Positions 57,786 through 64,000 of a stretch of DNA of 64,000 nucleotides are shown here, piece after piece. Source of the stretch: Druceiella hillmani (Eukaryota; Arthropoda; Insecta; Lepidoptera; Hepialidae); assembly GCA_039881145.1 (NCBI GenBank), contig JAYKKI010000014.1:539001-603000 (forward strand), read 5' to 3'. Position 1 is the first letter of the stretch. Each line of letters begins with the position of its first letter. Below the pieces are notes generated by a model that was given only the letters and a program-made list of their open reading frames with translations, was not told the DNA's origin and did no database searches. Both the position numbers and the translations under genes were made by a program.

Positions 57786-57895
57786 TGACAGTCCCCCTGA
57801 AGACGTTGTAATACAACGAAACCTAGGTCGTGGTAAAGAACTTAAAGAAAGTAGAAATAATACTACATCATTACGTGGTTTCATTTAATTGTAGA
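57783..57895. mobile_element. Half copy of the foldback MITE-like family
   Basis: CTGAAGACGTTGTAATACAA, CGAAACCTAGGTCGTGGTAA and GTAGAAATAATACTACATCA, then TTTCATTTAATTGT. One arm only. Confidence 0.75.
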
Positions 57896-57986
57896 CAAAT
57901 AAATTTGTAAAATAGTCAAGACCTATATCATCCAAATACGTTCAAGATTCCGCTGTTGTCCATGTTTGAGGAATTCTATTGTGTAT

Positions 57987-58011
<25 letters not shown>
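57987..58011. repeat. (AT)n microsatellite
   Basis: AT run of about 25 bp. Confidence 0.9.
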
Positions 58012-58017
<6 letters not shown>

Positions 58018-58227
58018 TATAATTTACATGGGCAAATTGGGTATTATACGTACCATACAAAATCAGTTAGAATTAAAAAGTATGGGACCAATCAAATAAT
58101 AAAAAAAATATAAAATTATTTCATTCATGCCGGATGTATGAGTTAACGTACACAAAACAGACCGTTCCACTGCAACATTAGGCTTATGTGTCTGACAAGG
58201 TGTCTGCTTGAAATCCAAAATATTATT

Positions 58228-58955
58228 TAAAAGCAACAGATCCTCGAGTCTTACAATTTAGGTAAACAGTACTCCCACAGCGTCAAGACTGGCTAATTGA
58301 AACCCGGGGTTTAGTAGTAGAGATTATTCTTAAGACTCGAATTACTAATTTAAAAAGAGCAGCCCAAAAACAGCAGATTCTCAAAGATCGCTATTTAGGC
58401 AGGCAGTAATCCTGAATAAACAGGAATGAGGAGTAGAACTGGGAGTTAAATATCAAAATATCTGATTGACAATTGCTGTTCTTAAATTAGTATTATGTGT
58501 AATACTAATTTAAAAATAGCAAATTCTGAAGTCTCACTATTTAAGTAGGCAGTACACCTACAGCGTCAAAACTAAAGAGTCAGAACCCTAAATATAGTGG
58601 CGGAGACTCTGGTTGAGAAATATAATGTCTATATAAAAAGAACAGATTTTTGAGTCATGGTTTAGACAGGTTAGACTCTTGCAGCACAAGAACTGAGGAG
58701 TTGGCCGATTTCTAACTAAGAAGTTAGAAACCGAAGTTTATTTTGCAGTCTATATTCAAGACTAAAATACTGATTTGAAAACAGTAAATCCTCAAGACTC
58801 ACGGATTAGGCAGGTTGTACTCTTGCAGCATCAGGATTGAGGACTTCGAAGCCAAAGTTCAATGACAGAATTTCTGATTGAGACCCATACTATTATTTTA
58901 AAAACAGTAGATCTTCAAGTTTCACGGTTTAGGCAAGCAGTACACTTGCAGCATC
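58228..58955. repeat. Degenerate ~125-bp tandem array
   Basis: About six units with AACAGTAGATCCTCAAG, TCACGGTTTAGGCAGGCAGT, ACTCTTGCAGCATCAGGA and GAGACTCATACTAATTTAAA themes. Units start near 58228, 58362, 58515, 58641, 58781 and 58905. Confidence 0.8.
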
Positions 58956-59435
58956 TATGATATTTTATCTACCGGTAAGTACATACCCCATTATTTTTTT
59001 GTTATATCAGGAAAGTCAAATGAGTCCAAACTCGATGATTTTACTCCTCATCACGAGTTCCTGTCGTCATATTCCGGCTCCATCCCCCTGATTTTGCTGA
59101 GGAGCAAATTTATATCACCCTCAGACATAACTTATCAGATTATTGTTAGATTTCATGTTCAATGTTGAGGACTACTGTTATTTATCTTCAATTTCCAAGG
59201 TCAGATTCTCACCAAATTTTTACGGGATCATACATACCAGGAGTATTCTCTTCCAAAGAAAAAAGAATCATTCAAATTAGCTGGACCTATATAGTCGAAA
59301 CTGGGCCACGGCACATATGCTGTTCAATTTCGGGAAAATATTTTGATATACTGACCATTTTCCTGCCAAATTAAAAAAGGCATCATTCAAATTGGTTGAG
59401 AAATACGTACGAATTGAGAACCTACGCCTTTTTGG

Positions 59436-59665
59436 AATCGTAAATTTGGCAGTACTGGTTTTCAGAAACGTTTGGGAATCGTCATATAGTTCTTTCTACT
59501 CAGTTTGATAAACAGAATCACATACATGAATAATAGATACGTTCTTTGTTACAGTAGGTACAAAACAAAATGTGTCAAGCATTAATATTTTTATTAGGTT
59601 AAAAACTATATGACGATTCTCAAACGTTTCTGAAAATGAGTACTGCCAAATTTACGATTCTAAAG
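59436..59665. repeat. Imperfect inverted repeat, about 58-bp arms
   Basis: GAATCGTAAATTTGGCAGTA at about 59436 is the near-complement of TACTGCCAAATTTACGATTC at about 59641. The arms also share AGAAACGTTTGGGAATCGTC. The spacer is about 110 bp. Confidence 0.8.
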
Positions 59666-60420
59666 AAAAAGTTTTGGGTTTTACAGAAACACGCTTTACG
59701 TGTACTGAGTTTGATATATAAAATCATTTGAGTGAATAATAGATACTTTTTTTACATATCGTATAGTGATAATGAATTCGTACATAAAAAATTATTTCTT
59801 CATGGACACAACGTAATATTTGACATGTTAAAGCACTAGAGAGTCATTTTTAGTGAAAGCATAAACATTGTTTAAAAACTCTACGTTTAGTATTAAATTT
59901 TTGCTGTTTGATCAAATTGAAATTATATTTTATTTTCTATATTTATTACTCTCAGGCTTGTGATTCTTTATTGAAATCATGTATCTGCCTATTTTCCAAA
60001 ACCTACAAATTATGCCTTTTTCGCTTTATTCATTCTCATACCTGCTTTCATGAAGACCCTACTATTTTTATAGCTCTTTATATAATCACTTTTGACATAT
60101 TTCTTAATTTGATGATTATCATTCTAGATCACACAAGTTTTCTTTTTTCTTCAATTTTTCAAATACACCTTTTCCGTCACTTTTTCTCAATTAAGTACAT
60201 TAAACGTTGATTGGAAATGTTTATTTTTTGCAATTATTTCATGCTCTAATTTTATTATTTCTTTCACACTTTGATGTTTCCTTACTTTTTGCCTGTTTGC
60301 TTTCATTTTTGAAAAAGCATATGAAGGACGTACTTACTTACAAAATCCCGCTCCTCAAGAACGGATATTTACTAGTTGTAAAATCACTAATACACGCTTA
60401 ACGACGCCGCTTGTAGTGGG
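59660..60420. repeat. Dispersed repeat, partner of 20200-20830
   Basis: Diverged copy. The open frames 59908-60210 and 60207-60401 have low-complexity Phe/Ile-rich products and no motif. Confidence 0.5.
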
Positions 60421-61200
60421 TAACAAATTTATAGCCTATTCACATTACCTTGATCTTAATTAATAATCAGACATAATTAAAATCAAAATACCATATGTGT
60501 TCAGTATTTGTTTGGTACCATTTATTTATATTTTATTATTAAAATGATGTCAATACAACAATAACATATCTATTATGTATTAGTTTCCGGCTTTGACATG
60601 GGCTTTGACATGCGATTTGGTTGATCTAATTAATTTCTGCCTATAAATTAAAAGCAGGGCGTAAAAATATAACTATTAAATGTCATATTTTTACCTGAAT
60701 AAGAATTTAAATGCAAAAAAGTGATTTCTCTAATATTTTTTAAAGCTGCTGATGCGCTTGCTTCCATTATCCTTTCCAAAACACGTGTACTCTAGAAGTA
60801 AACAACGTATTATATATTTAATGTAAATAATTGAACTGAATAACAATTAACAGCCCAGTAATTCTGAGACTAGCCAGTAATGCCACATATTATAAAGTAA
60901 ACTTTTTTAAGCAAGTATAGTTTGTGTTGAGACGTAAAATTGCCATACCTTCTTTTTAGTCGGTCGATTGCGATAAAACATAGCCGATATATTACTTCAG
61001 AGCCAACAGAATCTACCAGTAAAAACTTCATCGAAATTCTTTTAGCTATTCTTGCATGCTGCGTGAAGAACAGGCTTACACAATTCAAAAACAATATTTT
61101 TGTGTTCTGCTACTTTATGTTATGTTACTCTAAATATTTTTTTCGTAAATATGTTCAATGTATAGACAAGCCAATTCTACAGTTTTATTTCCCTAACTGA
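60421..61200. other. No gene recognised
   Basis: Open frames of 74 and 86 codons overlap on opposite strands at 60870-61200. Neither shows a motif, codon bias or plausible splice signals. Confidence 0.4.
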
Positions 61201-61409
61201 TTTAATATTAAGGTATGTTTGTTTCTTTTTCTTTTATGTGGCAATGGTGTACCGGTGCAAGGGATAAATTTGATTTTAAAACTGAAAAAGTACACAATAT
61301 GAGTAAGGAAATAGCGTTACAACGGGACAATGCGTTTTTATGAACTTTACGTACGCAATATAAAAGGACAACAGAATCACTCAGTTTAATCCTTAACTTA
61401 GAGTCCCAC

Positions 61410-61880
61410 CTATAATATCATGGATGCAAAAGTGTGTTTGTTTGTTCTTTTTTACATCACATTTGAATAATATGTTGATGTAATTTTTGGTTTAGACATA
61501 GTCGGCTTACTGAGAAACATAGGCTAATTTTGGTGCCGGTAAACCTCATTCCGACTAATATTAATCCTAACTTTTATTATAAATGCGATAGTATGTTTAT
61601 TTGCCTTCTTTAAAGTGGCAATGCTATTTTCAAGCCCATAAATATCATCCTTAGTAATATTATTATAATCCTAATTAATGTTTTAAATGAAAAAATGTGT
61701 TTGTTTTTGGTGAAGGGACGTAATTTCTTTTTCGCACAGATAGTCGGTGGGGCGGGATATGATATAGATTAGTTTTTATTTCGGAAAATCTTATTTGTTT
61801 GGGAAAATTCTTATTTGGAACAGAAAAGTACTTAGTGGGAATTAGTGTCGGCCCAAGGCTACTTTTAGGATGGATTTTTA
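61410..61880. repeat. SINE-like dispersed repeat, probably tandem copies
   Basis: Three related starts of the kind ACTTTTATTATAAATGCGAT followed by GTTTGTTTG-like sequence, then a GACATAGT/CAGATAGT motif. This layout resembles a common moth short repeat. Non-coding. Confidence 0.4.
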
Positions 61881-62514
61881 GGATGGACGAGATTCAAATA
61901 TAGCGTCCCCTTGTTTGCTTCTAATATATTAAGTTTAAAACTAGATGTGCGCTCGAGAATGGGAGATCTCGATAAAATCAATAAATTAGACAGAGACCTC
62001 AGCTCCGACTAATTTATCGATTGAAAATATCTATGCTCGTTGGCACTGCACTGCTTACATTACTGTGGGAAGAGTTGATGTAGAATGACAAATAATTACG
62101 TAGGTATCAAGGCAGACTAATTTATCACTAGAATTACTTTAATAAAGAGTTCATTTCCCAGTAATATTTACTTTTACAAATAGGTAGTTATTCTATTTAA
62201 TAACTTATCGAATGAAATTTGGTCACAGTTTTTAAAAAATCAAGTTTGGTAATGGTACTAATTATATAATGTGACAATGCTTATAAAAATTTATTGCTAA
62301 AGAACAAATATTAAGTTAAGCGTTGCTTAGTCACTTTTCCAAATTTGTTTCTGATCCCCTCATATGGCAATGCCTAAGCTATATCATTTTCAAAAGACAG
62401 CAGGGTTTGATCAGGAAGCTTGTCTGCTGCTGGAGTTGATCTAAGCTACGTTTTAATTAGCTTAAGCTTACTAAAACTCCGTTTACCTTTAAGCATAGTA
62501 ACTTATATTTATAA

Positions 62515-62579
62515 AACCTTTTAGTCACACTATATTTGTAACCCTATAAGGGTTACAAATATAGTGTGACTAAAAGGTT
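62515..62579. repeat. Perfect hairpin, 31-bp arms
   Basis: The left arm 62515-62545 and right arm 62549-62579 are exact reverse complements around ATA. They contain TAGTCACACTATATTTGTAA. Confidence 0.96.
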
Positions 62580-62595
62580 AGGGAAACAAATATTA

Positions 62596-63180
62596 GGGAA
62601 CGAACTTGCCATTTAACGTTAAGATCTGAAGAACTGCTTTTGAATAATTCTTATCATTGTGTACAAACCTTTTCAAACACATGATTTCTTTTGAGAGTTG
62701 TAATCCTGAAACATCGCTACTATGATTATGTGTTAATATTTTCTCTAAATTTAGCCGTGCTTCCTTCAAATTTTTATCGGCTTTATTCATATCATAGAGG
62801 AATAACCAGATATTGACTCTACATTTCCATCTTGTTTTATAAGCCTTTTTTAAAGTTGAATTTTTCACATTTTTGAATTTGAAAAAATAAACAAGTGCTG
62901 GAGGATTCGAAGTAATGAAATTGTTTTGATTGAAGTTATAGCTACATCAGCCACGACAAGTTTAAGAGTATGGTAGCCAGAATGATCAAAAAACTCCCCG
63001 GGAATTTTTTTTAGATATACGACTCTCAACACCTCTTTGTTGCCCAATCATATTAGTTAAATCGTCGTAACCTTTTCCTTTAAAATTATTCACGCCATTG
63101 TCGTCGAGAGTTTACTTCAAAATATACCTTTTAGCCTTTCTGCGCTGAAGTCTATCATAAGTCTACCACTGGCCAAAAAG
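62596..63180 (-). pseudogene. hAT-type (ZMYM1/DUF4371-like) transposase relic
   Basis: The - strand reads NFKGKGYDDLTNMIGQQRGV, then YHTLKLVVADVAITSIKTIS, RILQHLFIFSNSKM and LKKAYKTRWKCRV. This follows the family pattern GQGYDGAxNMxG...V, H.LNLVLvD, FFxxLQxLYxFFS and L.DTRWxxR. The frame is broken between 62865 and 63060. The product from 62868 alone is 91 aa. Confidence 0.75.
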
Positions 63181-63268
63181 CAATGACGCACACAAAATTA
63201 ATCAACGTAAAAAAACTTAATGTGACACTTATTTCATTGATGTAGAATTAAAAATAATCGAGAAATAT

Positions 63269-63530
63269 TGAATATATTTGGCGTTAATTTTGTAGAAATT
63301 CATTATTCACAATTAAATGAAACTACGTGATGTAGTATTATTTCTACTATCTTTAATTTCTTTACCACGACCTAGGTTTCGTTGTATTACAACATCTTCA
63401 GGTGGGATATTAGCAAAGAATATCCCACCTGAAGATGTTGTAATACAACGAAACCTAGGTCGTGGTAAAGAAATTAAAGATAGTAGAAATAATACTACAT
63501 CACGTAGTTTCATTTAATTGTGAATCGAGA
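63269..63530. mobile_element. Foldback MITE-like copy with perfect 104-bp arms
   Basis: Arms 63306-63409 and 63421-63524 are exact reverse complements around an 11-bp spacer. Both strands therefore contain nearly the same 66-codon open frame, which is not a gene. The flank has the AATATATTTGGCGTTAATTT tail seen in other copies. Confidence 0.95.
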
Positions 63531-64000
63531 AATAGTTGGCTTTTTTAATTTTTGATGTATGATGATTACAATTTCGTTACATAAAAATTAATTACTTCAT
63601 TTTGTATATTTTTCTGGAATAATAATGATTCGTTCCATTATGAATTTTCCATTTCAAATCCTCTGTCCAATTTTCCCTATAATTGGATTGAACCGAAAAA
63701 GTTGCCCTTCTTCGGTGCATTTAATTTGATACTGTTGACACAAAGCGATAAGTTACGCTCCACCAAGAAAAGTGTAATTGCCACTATTTTTCCAGCACAG
63801 AAGCCCATCTAGATTTCTTATTCTCTAGTTGCTATTTAAGGTTCGTGTTAATTTCAGAACATGTTTTTATTTTTTTGAAATTTCAAGTTCTTAGACAAGT
63901 GGACGTCTGAATTTTGTGAACTGAGGATGCATGTAACCTAGAGCTTAGACCTATTAAATATCCATATATTTAATCGGTGAATCCATTAGGTAACACATCC
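63531..64000. other. No feature recognised
   Basis: AT-rich end of the window with no supported ORF or repeat. Confidence 0.4.

Noticed and set aside
60870..61200. Overlapping ORFs of 74 and 86 codons as a host exon
   Set aside because: No recognisable motif, no neighbouring exons and no convincing splice sites.
63313..63517. Two 66-codon genes on opposite strands
   Set aside because: Both are the same palindrome read from either side; no start context or family motif.

Overview
This window looks like insect nuclear DNA, most probably from a moth or butterfly. It is AT-rich, intron-rich and crowded with decayed transposons. The lepidopteran assignment is an inference. It rests on rolling-circle Helitron copies, on a repeat tail of a kind I recall as common in Lepidoptera (GAAGTCGGTT preceded by a T-run), and on LINE-like tails ending in AATAAATAAATA. 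No bacterial gene, rRNA, tRNA or CRISPR array is visible.

Two host genes can be reconstructed exon by exon, with matching splice phases. The first is a seven-exon S28-family serine carboxypeptidase on the + strand (5987-27540, about 484 aa) with a complete Ser/Asp/His triad. The second is an eight-exon secreted lipase of the pancreatic-lipase/phospholipase A1 type on the - strand (28867 to about 49764, about 364 aa) with GHSLGG, LDPA and CSHWR motifs. They are convergent, with stop codons about 1.3 kb apart. Both look like secreted, digestive-type hydrolases. The body and the last two exons of the lipase are solid, but its first exon has two frame-compatible candidates.

Layout: 1-5.4 kb is repeats (a decayed ~115-bp array, a long-inverted-repeat element, a foldback element). 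6.0-27.5 kb is the S28 gene; its introns carry two Helitrons, tandem arrays and a pogo-like transposase relic. 28.9-49.8 kb is the lipase gene; its introns carry a ~221-bp array, TTAGG-like sequence, a hAT relic, a 0.37-kb inverted repeat interrupted by a Helitron, a deleted autonomous Helitron and a 31-bp array. 50-64 kb has no recognised host gene. It holds LINE reverse-transcriptase fragments, a decayed full-length Helitron Rep/helicase (52.4-56.4 kb), another LINE C-terminus, a ~125-bp array, a second hAT-type relic and a perfect 104-bp-arm foldback element.

I did not find a new multi-gene system. The strongest unexplained signal is a set of about eight perfect or near-perfect hairpins of unrelated sequence (arms 16 to 104 bp), which suggests replication template switching, foldback elements or assembly error. 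The neatest single observation is a Helitron whose exact ends and A/T target can be read from an intact paired arm nearby.
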